Notes: a model not told the origin generated them from the letters alone. Positions 16,082-24,405 are shown, counted from the stretch's first letter. The stretch is DNA of 31,859 bases from UBA668 sp031366885 (GCA_031366885.1 JANLPB010000359.1:1-31859); one strand, 5' to 3'. A program made the numbers and translations.

Positions 16082-17161
16082 ATGATGGGGTGTGTGCGAG
16101 TGGCGTACACCCTTGAACAATGTTGGCATCGCGTCCCCGGTGGTACCGGGGTCGCCGCGTTGCGCATTGCGGAGGCGCTGGGGCCGCACAACGATGTTCG
16201 ATTGGTTGGTGTCGCGGGTCGACACCGTCACTTGCCGCCTGAACCCTGGGTGCCCACGATCCCGGTCGCACACTTGCCGGTTGCGGCGCCATGGCTGTAC
16301 GAATCGTGGCTTTACGGTCAATGGCCGAAGGTGGAGAAGGCAACCGGCAAGGTCGACATCGCCCATGCCACGACTCTGATTCCATGCCCGACCAACGCCA
16401 AATTGGTCGTCACCCTGCACGACCTCGCCTTCCTTCACGATCCCAGCCAGTTCACCCGTCACGGCGTGCGCCTCTTTCGTCGGAGCTTGGAAGTCATCAA
16501 GCGGCGTGCGGATCTGGTGTTGTGTTGCAGCCAGGCGACGATGGACGACTGTGTCGCAGCGGGTGTCGGTGATGAACGCCTGCGATTGGTGCCGCTGGGC
16601 GTCGAGACGGCGCGGGCCGATGCTGGCGAGATTGCGCGCGTCCGCCACCTGTATCGACTGCCCGACGAGTACTTGCTGTTCGTGGGCACCGTCGAACCGC
16701 GCAAGAACCTCAAGGGCTTGTTGGCGGCGCTGGCTCACCTTCGAGATGCGCCGTTGCTCGTGGTTGCGGGCGCGGAGGGTTGGGGGGAGAACGGCGTCAG
16801 CGAGAGCGATCACGTCCGCTTTCTCGGTTTCGTGCCCGGCGAGGATCTGTCGGGTCTGTACGGCGGGGCACGAGTGTTTTGCTACCCGAGCGAGCGCGAG
16901 GGATACGGCTTGCCGGTGCTGGAGGCGATGGCCCAAGGAACCCCGGTCGTCACCAGCCGAGGGACAGCCACGGAGGAGACGGCCGGGAATGCAGCCGTCT
17001 TGGTCGACCCAATGTCGCCGGCCGACATCGCTCGCGGTATCGACGAGGCCGGTCGTCGGCGGTCTGAGCTGTCGGCGAAGGGACTCGCACGTGCACAGCG
17101 GCGCAGTTGGTCCACGACGGCCTCGCTCACTGCCGCTGCCTACCGGGAGCTGGCCGGTTGA
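16082..17161 (+). CDS. GT4-family glycosyltransferase
   Basis: A GT-B-fold enzyme of up to 359 residues. The N-terminal acceptor domain begins RVAYTLEQCWHRVPGGTGVA. The nucleotide-sugar domain has FVGTVEPRKNL near residue 200 and the donor motif EGYGLPVLE (Glu273-x7-Glu281). It transfers a sugar from an NDP-sugar, plausibly GDP-mannose or GDP-fucose, in the cytoplasm. Start choice is uncertain between ATG 16082, ATG 16085 (GGGG five bases upstream) and GTG 16094, which would give the typical MRVAYT. The stop TGA lies inside the next gene's TTG start, beginning a three-gene GT series. Confidence 0.87.
   Translation: MMGCVRVAYTLEQCWHRVPGGTGVAALRIAEALGPHNDVRLVGVAGRHRHLPPEPWVPTIPVAHLPVAAPWLYESWLYGQWPKVEKATGKVDIAHATTLIPCPTNAKLVVTLHDLAFLHDPSQFTRHGVRLFRRSLEVIKRRADLVLCCSQATMDDCVAAGVGDERLRLVPLGVETARADAGEIARVRHLYRLPDEYLLFVGTVEPRKNLKGLLAALAHLRDAPLLVVAGAEGWGENGVSESDHVRFLGFVPGEDLSGLYGGARVFCYPSEREGYGLPVLEAMAQGTPVVTSRGTATEETAGNAAVLVDPMSPADIARGIDEAGRRRSELSAKGLARAQRRSWSTTASLTAAAYRELAG
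17145..17149 (+). promoter_or_regulatory. Ribosome binding site GGGAG that fixes a TTG start
   Basis: GGGAG lies eight bases before TTG 17158, inside the end of the preceding gene. It supports the TTG, which overlaps the upstream stop as TTGA, against the later ATG at 17185. That ATG would remove the first beta strand. Confidence 0.5.
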
Positions 17162-18258
17162 GCCTCCCCAGCGTTCTCGTCAACATGCTGTGGTGCGTGC
17201 CCGGCCGGGTTGGTGGCTCCGAGGAATACCTCGTACGGCAGTTGCTGGGTCTGGCTGAGCAGCCCGAGCCGAGGTGGCAGCCAACGGTCGCAGCGGCGCG
17301 CGGTCTCGGTGCCGCGCACCCTGAACTGGCAGCGGCGGCCAACATGGTCGAGCCCGAGTTCGACAGCTCGCAGCGCGTGCGGCGCATTGCTGGCGAGGCA
17401 ACCTGGCTGCGCCGCCACAGCGCGGGCGCCGCGCTCGTCCACCACGGTGGAGGTACCGCACCGCTGGGGGCACGACGGCCGTACGTACTCACGATTCACG
17501 ACTTGCAATTCCGCACGTTCCCGCAGTACTTCTCACGTGTCAAGCGGGCGTACCTTGCGGCCGTCGTGCCGGCGTCTGTGCGCCGCGCGGCCATGGTCGC
17601 GGTGCCCAGCGAGTACGTGCGCGAGACAGTCATGGAGGCGTACGGAGTCGCATCCGAACGTGTGACCGTCGTACCGCACGGCCTGGAGCCTGGTTTGCTC
17701 GCCGACGTCACTCCGCCAGCGGAACTACGGCGACGCTACGAACTGGGCGATGGCCCGATCATTGTGTATCCGGCCGTCACTCACCGCCATAAGAATCATC
17801 GATTCCTCGTGCAGATGATGCGCGATCATTGGACAGATTCGAACCTGCGGCTCGTCCTCATCGGCGGCCAGGGGCATGCCGAAGCGGACGCGGCAACCAC
17901 CGATCACCGTGTTCGGCGCCTCGGTCGCGTGTCGTCAGCGGATCGCAACGGACTGCTGGCCATGGCCGAAGCGATGGTGTTCCCCAGCCAGTACGAGGGT
18001 TTCGGCGCCCCGCTGATCGAGGCGATGGCGCTCGGCGCACCTGTTGTCTGTGCGGATTCCACATGCATGCCCCAGATCGTCGGCGACGCGGGTCTAGTGC
18101 GCCCGCTGATGCCTGACGCGTGGGCGGGCGTGTTGGACGAAGTGCGCAGCCGCCGCACGGAGTTGGTGACGGCAGGTCATGCTCGGGCGGGCGACTTCAC
18201 CGCCGCGGCGAGCGGCGCTGCACTGGCGGACACCTACGCGAAGGCGTTGGCATGGTGA
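17158..18258 (+). CDS. GT4-family glycosyltransferase
   Basis: A 366-residue GT-B enzyme. The N-terminus VLVNMLWCVPGRVGGSEEYLVRQL is a first beta strand and glycine-rich loop followed by the acceptor-domain helix. The C-terminal domain has YPAVTHRHKNH and the donor motif EGFGAPLIE (Glu280-x7-Glu288). It is relatively close to the preceding GT, sharing TIHDLQF/TLHDLAF and the VP.G.E spacing, so the two probably arose from one ancestor and add successive sugars. It starts at TTG overlapping the upstream stop, and its own stop overlaps the next ATG (ATGGTGA). Confidence 0.87.
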   Translation: MSLPSVLVNMLWCVPGRVGGSEEYLVRQLLGLAEQPEPRWQPTVAAARGLGAAHPELAAAANMVEPEFDSSQRVRRIAGEATWLRRHSAGAALVHHGGGTAPLGARRPYVLTIHDLQFRTFPQYFSRVKRAYLAAVVPASVRRAAMVAVPSEYVRETVMEAYGVASERVTVVPHGLEPGLLADVTPPAELRRRYELGDGPIIVYPAVTHRHKNHRFLVQMMRDHWTDSNLRLVLIGGQGHAEADAATTDHRVRRLGRVSSADRNGLLAMAEAMVFPSQYEGFGAPLIEAMALGAPVVCADSTCMPQIVGDAGLVRPLMPDAWAGVLDEVRSRRTELVTAGHARAGDFTAAASGAALADTYAKALAW

Positions 18259-19511
18259 GCGGTCACGCAACCAATGAACGTCCGCTGAGGATCGCCGTTC
18301 TCTGCCCTCACTTTGCGCCCGACACGGCGCCGACCGGTGAGGTCATCACGCGGATCGTCACCGAGCTGGCCGAACTTGGGCACGAGTTGCACGTCGTGAC
18401 CGCGTTGCCCTGGTATCGAGAGCATCGCATCGAGACCGGCTTTGCCGGCACGTTGGTCAGGCGCGAGGCAACGCCGTGGGGCTCAGTGACGAGGGTGCAT
18501 CCGTTCCCGGGCACCGACAAGCGAAATCTGGTTCGCAGGGCAGCCGGTTTTGCCGGATTCAGCGCCCTCGCCGGCCTCGCATCCTTGCGTGGAGGTCGAG
18601 TCGACGCGGTGATCGCGATGTCGCCTCCGCTGACGATGGGGCTGACGGGCTGGGGCACTCACCTCGTGCGTCGGGGACCACTGGTGTTCAACATTCAGGA
18701 CGTGTTTCCCGACGCTGCTGTGGAAACCGGTGCGATCACGAACCGACGTGTGATTGCCATCGCCAAATGGCTCGAGCGCGTGAGTTACCACCGTGCGGCC
18801 GCTGTCACGGTGCTCAGCGACGACTTGCGCGACAACGTCGCCAGCAAGATGAATGCAGCCCGACGTCACCGCGTTCACGTGATTCCCAATTTCGTCGATA
18901 CTCAGTTGATCCAGCCTGGGGACCGCATGACGGCACTACGTCGCGAACTCGGCATCGGCGCCGGGCCGGTGGTGTTGTACGCCGGCAATGTCGGTTTCTC
19001 CCAATCATTGGAAATGGTCGTCGAGGCGGCTCGCGATTTCCCCGAGGCGACCTTTCTGATCAATGGAGATGGTGCGGCAAGGGCGTCGCTGGAGGCACTC
19101 GCGCGGGGCCTCGTCAACGTGCGCTTCAGCGGCTACCAACCAAAGGAGCGGGTCCCCGAGGTCTTGGCCACCGGCGACGTGCATCTGGTGCCGCTGAAGG
19201 CCGGACTCGGTCGCGTGAGCGTGCCCAGCAAGACCTATTCCATCCTTGCGGCCGGGCGGCCGGTACTGGCCGCTATCGACGCCGGCACGGAGGTGCCGCG
19301 CATGCTCACGGCAAGCGGTGGGGGGATTGCCGTCGCCCCCGATGATCGCAAGGCCTTCTCGCGAGGCCTTGCAACGCTGCTCGACGACCCGGCCGCTGCC
19401 CGCGCCATGGGTGCCGCCGGTCGCGAGTGGGTCCTGAGGGCCGCCTCGCCGCACGCGGTTGCGGTTGCCTATGAGCGGCTGATCAGGTCCCTGCTCTCTC
19501 GGCACCGCTGA
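18252..19511 (+). CDS. WcaI-like GT4 glycosyltransferase
   Basis: A 419-residue GT-B enzyme of a different branch from its two upstream neighbours. It begins LRIAVLCPHFAPDTAPTGEV, the long-form N-terminus seen in WcaI-like proteins, and has NIQDVFPDAAVETG near residue 150. The donor domain has LYAGNVGFSQSLE and VPSKTYSILAAGRPVLA, where PSK replaces the usual E-x7-E pair; this is normal for the WcaI group. WcaI-like enzymes often add fucose or a related sugar in colanic-acid-type repeat units, which would fit the fcl and gmd genes, but this is inference. The ATG at 18252 overlaps the upstream gene by seven bases, with GAAGG as ribosome site. Confidence 0.85.
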   Translation: MVSGHATNERPLRIAVLCPHFAPDTAPTGEVITRIVTELAELGHELHVVTALPWYREHRIETGFAGTLVRREATPWGSVTRVHPFPGTDKRNLVRRAAGFAGFSALAGLASLRGGRVDAVIAMSPPLTMGLTGWGTHLVRRGPLVFNIQDVFPDAAVETGAITNRRVIAIAKWLERVSYHRAAAVTVLSDDLRDNVASKMNAARRHRVHVIPNFVDTQLIQPGDRMTALRRELGIGAGPVVLYAGNVGFSQSLEMVVEAARDFPEATFLINGDGAARASLEALARGLVNVRFSGYQPKERVPEVLATGDVHLVPLKAGLGRVSVPSKTYSILAAGRPVLAAIDAGTEVPRMLTASGGGIAVAPDDRKAFSRGLATLLDDPAAARAMGAAGREWVLRAASPHAVAVAYERLIRSLLSRHR

Positions 19512-19535
19512 ACAACTTTTGGTGCGCCCAGCAGA

Positions 19536-19541
19536 TAACCT
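19536..19541 (+). promoter_or_regulatory. -10 hexamer TAACCT of a probable leaderless promoter
   Basis: TAACCT fits TANNNT and ends nine bases before GTG 19551. No Shine-Dalgarno sequence is present. With the following CG it forms TAACCTCG, similar to the elements before 26807 and 29937. Confidence 0.42.
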
Positions 19542-19550
19542 CGCACCCTC

Positions 19551-20384
19551 GTGGCTACGTCATCGTCCGCTCGCAAAGTCGCCAAACTCGCATCGCGAGG
19601 CAAGGGCAGAAAGGTCCGCTTCTCCAGCGGCACCACTTTCCCTGCCATCGTTGTTGCCACCGTTGTCGCAATGGTGGCGCTGGTTGCCTATGCCAAGATC
19701 TCGCTACCCAGCGTGGAGACCGGCGCACCCCAACCCACCGATGCCTGGTCGATCGCCTATGGCATCAAGGTGTGCGATGAGTGGCTGCCCAATCTCACCG
19801 GTTCCTCCGCAGAACTCGACAAGGATGCCTCCACCGGCGATCTGACGGCAGTGGCCACCGGAACGAATGGCGACGGCATCATCCACTACCACGCGCAGAC
19901 CGGTGGCAACACCGGCGGCCGCGCCAAGCTGGGCGTGTTTCTCGACGTGTACGACATCACGCTGACCGACACGAAGCTGGCTCTGCCACAGTCGCAGATG
20001 CCCGAGGAGCCCCGCTCATGGGACATCAAGGACGACAACGTCTTCAAGGGCACGTCGTGCGAGGGTGAAGAGGCCGTTCTGAAGGTTCGGGTGTGGAACG
20101 ACTACACCAGCGGCGAGTTCTTCGACAACGTCACCGACTTCCGCAACCTTCGTTTCAAGAACAACGGCATGGTCTTCGCCATCGCCGTGGTGCCTCGAGA
20201 CGCCGAGATCGCCAAGCCCGACTCCGCCGCCAAGCTCTCCGAACTTGGTGTCATCGGGGCCGGCACGTCGGCAACGACCACGACCGTGACGACCACGACC
20301 GTGACGGGCGATTCGGCAGTGACTACCACCGTTGCCGCCGCCGCCACCACCGTTGCGGCGGCCACCACCACGACCGGCGGCTGA
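19551..20384 (+). CDS. Unrecognised single-pass membrane protein with a Thr-rich C-terminal tail
   Basis: A 277-residue protein that I do not recognise. Residues 1-28 are basic and Ser-rich, residues about 29-50 form one membrane helix (FPAIVVATVVAMVALVAYA), and about 190 residues should lie outside. The outer domain starts DAWSIAYGIKVCDEWLPNL and contains two Cys that could pair. Residues about 239-277 are a low-complexity tail of Thr, Val and Ala, encoded by short DNA repeats. Such tails are often flexible wall-spanning or O-glycosylated segments. The GTG start is the only plausible one and follows TAACCT by nine bases. The stop overlaps the next ATG (TGATG), tying this protein to sugar-nucleotide synthesis. 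Confidence 0.7.
   Translation: MATSSSARKVAKLASRGKGRKVRFSSGTTFPAIVVATVVAMVALVAYAKISLPSVETGAPQPTDAWSIAYGIKVCDEWLPNLTGSSAELDKDASTGDLTAVATGTNGDGIIHYHAQTGGNTGGRAKLGVFLDVYDITLTDTKLALPQSQMPEEPRSWDIKDDNVFKGTSCEGEEAVLKVRVWNDYTSGEFFDNVTDFRNLRFKNNGMVFAIAVVPRDAEIAKPDSAAKLSELGVIGAGTSATTTTVTTTTVTGDSAVTTTVAAAATTVAAATTTTGG
20274..20303 (+). repeat. Two tandem copies of a 15-base repeat encoding a Thr-rich tail
   Basis: ACGACCACGACCGTG occurs twice in direct succession (20274-20288 and 20289-20303), in frame, each copy encoding Thr-Thr-Thr-Thr-Val with phase included. Less regular ACC/GCC triplets continue to about 20380. Such a tract may change length by slippage without shifting the frame. Confidence 0.85.
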
Positions 20385-21397
20385 TGCGGGCGGTCGTGCT
20401 CGTCGGCGGGTTCGGTACCCGTCTGCGGCCCTTGACCCTGTCGATCCCCAAGCCAATGCTGCCGGTCGGCCACGTGCCCATCATCGAGCGTTTGGTGGCG
20501 AACCTCGGCCGCAGCGGGATCACGGAGGTCACGTTTGCGTTGGGCTTTCAGCCCGAGCCCTTCATCGAGGCCTTCCCCGATGGCGAGTGTGCCGGAGTTG
20601 CGCTGCGATACGCGGTGGAGCCAGAGCCCCTGGATACTGCCGGTGCCATCCGTTTCGCCGCCGACGCTGCCGGTATCGACGACACGTTCGTCGTGGTCAA
20701 CGGCGACATTCTCACCGACCTCGATGTGTCGCAACTGGTCAGCTTCCACAACGACCACGGGGCGGAGGCAACGCTCCACCTCATCGGTGTGCCCGACCCT
20801 TCTGCCTTCGGCGTAGTCGCCATCGACGAGGACGGTCGTGTCGAGCGCTTCATCGAGAAGCCTGCACCTGGCACCGCTCCGAGCAACCTGATCAACGCCG
20901 GCACGTACGTGCTCGAGCCGTCGGTGCTGCAGCGCATTCCGTTGGGCCACAAGGTGTCCATCGAGCGTGCCACATTCCCGCTGGTGGTGGAGGCACGTGG
21001 CCTGTTTGCGATGGCCACCGACGACTACTGGGTCGACACTGGCCGCCCGGAGCTGTACCTGCAGGCCAACCTTGATGTACTGGCTGGCGGCCGCCGTCAC
21101 GACCGCTGCGTGGGTGTTCACGCTGCGGCGGTTGTCGATTCGGCGGCCGCGATCGAGCACTCGGTAGTCGGCGCTGGCGCGCGGGTCGGGGCCGCAACCG
21201 TCACGCGCTCCGTGTTGCTTCCGGGCGCAGTCGTCGAGAACGGAGCCGTGGTGGCGGATTCGGTGGTCATGGGCCATGTCGGCGCTGATGCGGTCGTGCG
21301 TGACAGCGTTCTCGGTGCCGACGGCGTCGTTGCCGCGCAGGAACACGTGAGCGGCGAGCGCCGCCCAGACCCAAGCGCCGGCCCGACCAGCGCGTGA
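20384..21397 (+). CDS. NDP-sugar pyrophosphorylase, probable mannose-1-phosphate guanylyltransferase
   Basis: A 337-residue nucleotidyltransferase. The N-terminal Rossmann-like domain has the signature GGFGTRLRPLT (8-18) with PKPMLP (22-27) and VNGDI with metal-binding Asp108. From about residue 255 the sequence becomes short Val/Ala/Gly hexapeptide-like units, which should fold as a left-handed beta helix. The reaction joins a sugar 1-phosphate and an NTP to give NDP-sugar. GDP-mannose is favoured because gmd and fcl need it, and actinobacterial guanylyltransferases have this two-domain form. A glucose or other specificity cannot be excluded. The ATG overlaps the upstream stop by one base and the stop overlaps the next GTG (GTGA). 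Confidence 0.85.
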   Translation: MRAVVLVGGFGTRLRPLTLSIPKPMLPVGHVPIIERLVANLGRSGITEVTFALGFQPEPFIEAFPDGECAGVALRYAVEPEPLDTAGAIRFAADAAGIDDTFVVVNGDILTDLDVSQLVSFHNDHGAEATLHLIGVPDPSAFGVVAIDEDGRVERFIEKPAPGTAPSNLINAGTYVLEPSVLQRIPLGHKVSIERATFPLVVEARGLFAMATDDYWVDTGRPELYLQANLDVLAGGRRHDRCVGVHAAAVVDSAAAIEHSVVGAGARVGAATVTRSVLLPGAVVENGAVVADSVVMGHVGADAVVRDSVLGADGVVAAQEHVSGERRPDPSAGPTSA

Positions 21398-22296
21398 ACG
21401 TGCTGGTGGTGGGTGGCGCCGGTTTCATAGGCTCGCACCTCGTAGAGCGCCTGTTGGCGGAGGGGCACACGGTCGACGTCGTCGACCTGTTGTCGTCCGG
21501 CTCGCTCGCCAACCTGGCGAACTCACGTTCACTGGGCGGCGACCTGAAAATCCACACTCTCGACGCCGGCGCCGAGGAGTTCCAGGCGTTGGTGACGATG
21601 CGTCGTCCAGCGGTGATCTATCACCTCGGAGTGCTTGCGCCAGGCGTGCCCGCTGAAATCTGTGCGGGCGACGCGATGCGCACCACCCTGGCTGTGTTGG
21701 AGGCAGCGCGGCTGGTGGGTGACGTGAAGGTCGTCATGGCGCTGTGCGCGCTCACGCTGTACGGCGACGTGCCCAGCAAGGACCAACCGGTGAAGGAGAG
21801 CCAACCGTGGAACCCGGTGGGCGTGCACGGTGTGGTGACTCGTGCGGTGGCCGAACTGCTCACGGTGTACCGCGAGGAGCACGCGGTGGAGTTCACGGCG
21901 CTGGCGCTGTCCAACGTGTACGGGCCGCGTCAGCGTCCCGACGCGGGTGTTGTGGCTGCTTTTGACAAAGCGCTGCGAGATGGGGGCACACCGATCCTGC
22001 ATGGAGATGGTCGCCAGACACGCGACTTCCTCTACATCGACGACGCCGTCGATGCGTTGGTGCGCGCCGCGTTGAAAGGCAGCGGTCTCATCGTCAACGT
22101 CGGCACCGGCGTCGCCACGTCAATCCGTGACCTGTGGGCTCTGATGGCCGGCCCGGACGGTCGCCAACCCGCGACGTCGCCGCGTCGCGCGCACGACGTC
22201 TCGCGCTTCGCAGTGGCGCCCACGCGTGCCCGAATCCACCTCGCGTGGGCACCGTGGACAGAACTCGGTGTGGGCCTCCGCGGCGTCGGCCGCTAA
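21394..22296 (+). CDS. SDR-fold NAD-dependent epimerase/dehydratase homolog lacking the catalytic residues
   Basis: A 300-residue extended SDR. The cofactor motif GGAGFIG (7-13) is intact, as are the blocks LSNVYGPRQRP, DGRQTRDFLYIDDAVDAL and NVGTG, so it should bind NAD(P) and perhaps a sugar nucleotide. The catalytic positions are changed. The Ser of the usual SSS.VYG block is Ala119 (ALCALTLYG), and the Tyr-x3-Lys pair is Gly146 and Arg150 (VHGVVTRAVAE). It may therefore be a binding or regulatory pseudoenzyme, or use unusual chemistry. The GTG start overlaps the pyrophosphorylase stop. The C-terminus is shortened and Arg-rich. Alternative: a recently decayed epimerase, though the frame is intact. 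Confidence 0.8.
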   Translation: MNVLVVGGAGFIGSHLVERLLAEGHTVDVVDLLSSGSLANLANSRSLGGDLKIHTLDAGAEEFQALVTMRRPAVIYHLGVLAPGVPAEICAGDAMRTTLAVLEAARLVGDVKVVMALCALTLYGDVPSKDQPVKESQPWNPVGVHGVVTRAVAELLTVYREEHAVEFTALALSNVYGPRQRPDAGVVAAFDKALRDGGTPILHGDGRQTRDFLYIDDAVDALVRAALKGSGLIVNVGTGVATSIRDLWALMAGPDGRQPATSPRRAHDVSRFAVAPTRARIHLAWAPWTELGVGLRGVGR

Positions 22297-22312
22297 CCGC
22301 ACTCGCGTGCGG
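22297..22312. terminator. Perfect hairpin directly behind the SDR stop, between convergent genes
   Basis: CCGCAC (22297-22302) and GTGCGG (22307-22312) pair perfectly around TCGC, starting at the base after TAA. The convergent cofD ends 14 bases further on, so the hairpin could serve both strands. There is no T-run, as is common for high-G+C actinobacteria. Confidence 0.45.
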
Positions 22313-22325
22313 TGTCGCTCCGTCG

Positions 22326-23288
22326 TCAGCGGGCGGCGGCGAGGGTTTGGCGGGCTAGTTCGTGGCCGATATCGGGGGTACTCATCACGCTTGGGGTGAT
22401 GAGCGCCCGCATTCCTGCGGCCTCGACGTCGGCAGCGAGGTGGGCGTCGATGGGGTCGATGACCAAGGTTCCGGCGATGGCTGCGTAGAGGCGTGCAACG
22501 CCGACGACGGAGGCTTCGTGGCCCAACTCTTCCAGCATTCGGTCAGCGGGGCCTTTGAGCGCGGCGCCGCCGACGATGGGGGAGATGGCGACGACTGAGT
22601 CGCGCCGTGCCGACAACACGGCATCGATGCCGACTAACGCGCGGATCGGCGCAATCGACACCAGCGGGTTCGATGGGGCGATGACAACTACTTCGCTGTC
22701 GGTGAATGCGGACAGCGCTGCGGACGTGGGTCGGGCGACCTCCGCCCCGTCGAATCGAACGCCGGTCGCCGGCACCGAGTGATGCCGTTGTACGAAGTAC
22801 TCCTGAAACGGCACCTCGATGCCCTCCGCGAGCAATGTCACCATTGTCGTGACCCGATCGTCGCTCATCGGAATCAGGTGTTGGGGCAACCCCCACGCGG
22901 TGGCGATTTCGGCAGTCACCTCGGTCAACGTGGCACCCTCGGCCAGACGTGCCGTGCGATAAAAGTGGGTGGCCAGGTCTTGATCGCCGAGGTTGAACCA
23001 TGTGGGCGCGGCAGTTGAGCCCAGCGGCCGGACAGCGGCGTACCGGTCCAGCGCCTGCATTGCCCGCCACGTCTCATCGCGCAATCCCCACCCGCGTTCG
23101 GGGTCGATGGCCGCAGCCAGGGTGTACGTGACGGTGTCGATGTCCGGCGAAATTGCCAGTCCGTGCATCACCGTGTCGTCGCCTGTGTTCACCACAGCCA
23201 GGGTTCGCTCGCCTGGGTGAACCCCCGCGAGAGCCCTCAGAAATCGGGCGGCGCCAACGCCCCCGCACATCACGCTCACCATTGTCAT
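22326..23288 (-). CDS. cofD: 2-phospho-L-lactate transferase (F420 biosynthesis)
   Basis: A 320-residue protein of CofD/FbiA size (about 310-330). The N-terminus is MCGGVGAARFLRAL followed by NTGDD (34-38), the phosphate- and metal-binding elements of the family. Later blocks include RDETW, FNLGDQDLATHFYRTARL, IPMSDDRV, VIAPSNPLVSIAPI and SPIVGGAALKGPADRML. The enzyme joins a phospholactate or phosphoenolpyruvate-derived GMP ester to the deazaflavin Fo, giving F420-0 or its dehydro form in actinobacteria. The ATG at 23288 overlaps the stop of the upstream GT gene (ATGA). fbiB, its common partner, is not next to it. Confidence 0.92.
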   Translation of the reverse strand: MTMVSVMCGGVGAARFLRALAGVHPGERTLAVVNTGDDTVMHGLAISPDIDTVTYTLAAAIDPERGWGLRDETWRAMQALDRYAAVRPLGSTAAPTWFNLGDQDLATHFYRTARLAEGATLTEVTAEIATAWGLPQHLIPMSDDRVTTMVTLLAEGIEVPFQEYFVQRHHSVPATGVRFDGAEVARPTSAALSAFTDSEVVVIAPSNPLVSIAPIRALVGIDAVLSARRDSVVAISPIVGGAALKGPADRMLEELGHEASVVGVARLYAAIAGTLVIDPIDAHLAADVEAAGMRALITPSVMSTPDIGHELARQTLAAAR

Positions 23289-24397
23289 CGCTGCCTCGAA
23301 TCGCCCGTGCCGCTGCTGACGGCGACTCGACGGTACAGCTCGGCCATTTCGGCGGCGCACTGTTGCCACGAAAAGCGGGCCTGCTGCGCCGTGCCCGCTT
23401 CGACCAGATGTGTGCGTACGGAGGGAGAAGTGACTGCGATGCGCAGGTTGTCTGCAAGACCTGCAACGTCGGTCGCTTCGCTCAACAACGCCGCCTGGCC
23501 GGCGACCTCCGGAATGGACCCTGCTGAACTTGCCACGATTGGTACTCCCGCCTGCATCGCATCCAGGAGCGGGAACCCAAAGCCCTCGTCTAATGAGGGG
23601 TACGCCAGCACCGTCGCATGGTGCAACAGCCACGACCGGACGGCCCCGTCGATCCGGCCGGCAAACATGACCCGGTTGGCGTGCTCGCCCAGCGCGTCCA
23701 CCGCCTCGTTGATTGCCTCTCTGTCGTCGCCGTCGCCGCCAGCCAGGACGAGGTGCAGATCGCGTTCGAGCGAAGCAACCTGTCCAAATGCGGCCACCAG
23801 GCGCGGCAGGTTTTTGCGCTGCTCGAGCGTGCCGATGGCCAGCACGTACGGCCGGCCGTGGAGCTCGGGGATCGGCGGCAGCTGTGGCGGCGCGGGGAGC
23901 GGCAGCGGCGCAAGGTACACCGTATGGACGTCGGCTCCAGCGAGTGACTCGCGTACAGCTGCTGCGGTGGCGTGGGAACTGGCGTGCACCACCGCGCCAC
24001 TTGCAACCGCTCGCCGAAGCACCTTGCCGGCCAGGGCTACTGCGGGGTTGGCGTCGTCGGGATGGCGCAGAAACCAACAGTCATAAACCGACACCACACG
24101 AGGGAACCGGCTGGGGGGCACGACGTAGTTGGTGCCGTGCACCACGTCGACATCGCCGAGCCAACGGTCCATACGCGGATGTTTCGCGCGTGCCCAGCAG
24201 TGGTGCGCGAGGACGGCCGGCATCGGTAGCCGACGAACGGGCGGCGCGGGGCGTGAACGCAGCGAGAGCACGTACTCGACCAGTTCCACGTCGTCGCGTT
24301 GACGCAATGCGCCGCGCATGGCTTCGACCGCGAAGCCGATTCCGGTCCTCGGCCCGTACAACGGGCTGGCATCGAACCCCACTCGCAGCGCAGACAT
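23285..24397 (-). CDS. GT4-family glycosyltransferase, coupled to cofD
   Basis: A 370-residue GT-B enzyme. It begins LRVGFDASPLYGPRTGIGFAVEAM, with the glycine-rich acceptor-domain loop. The donor domain has AIGTLEQRKNLPRLVAAF and EGFGFPLLD, in which the second Glu of E-x7-E is Asp, a conservative change. It is of the mannosyltransferase-like type with SVYDCWFLRHP in the middle. The ATG at 24397 follows TAGCCT by eight bases without a ribosome site. Its stop overlaps the cofD start, so the two are co-translated, although one makes glycan and the other a redox cofactor. Confidence 0.87.
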   Translation of the reverse strand: MSALRVGFDASPLYGPRTGIGFAVEAMRGALRQRDDVELVEYVLSLRSRPAPPVRRLPMPAVLAHHCWARAKHPRMDRWLGDVDVVHGTNYVVPPSRFPRVVSVYDCWFLRHPDDANPAVALAGKVLRRAVASGAVVHASSHATAAAVRESLAGADVHTVYLAPLPLPAPPQLPPIPELHGRPYVLAIGTLEQRKNLPRLVAAFGQVASLERDLHLVLAGGDGDDREAINEAVDALGEHANRVMFAGRIDGAVRSWLLHHATVLAYPSLDEGFGFPLLDAMQAGVPIVASSAGSIPEVAGQAALLSEATDVAGLADNLRIAVTSPSVRTHLVEAGTAQQARFSWQQCAAEMAELYRRVAVSSGTGDSRQR

Positions 24398-24405
24398 CCG
24401 TTCGC

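Noticed and set aside
16055..16936. N-terminal extension of the fcl frame across the divergent glycosyltransferase
   Set aside because: The extension has no SDR or other similarity and would overlap a GT4 gene with intact motifs. The true start is the ATG at 16054 directly before the NADP-binding motif.
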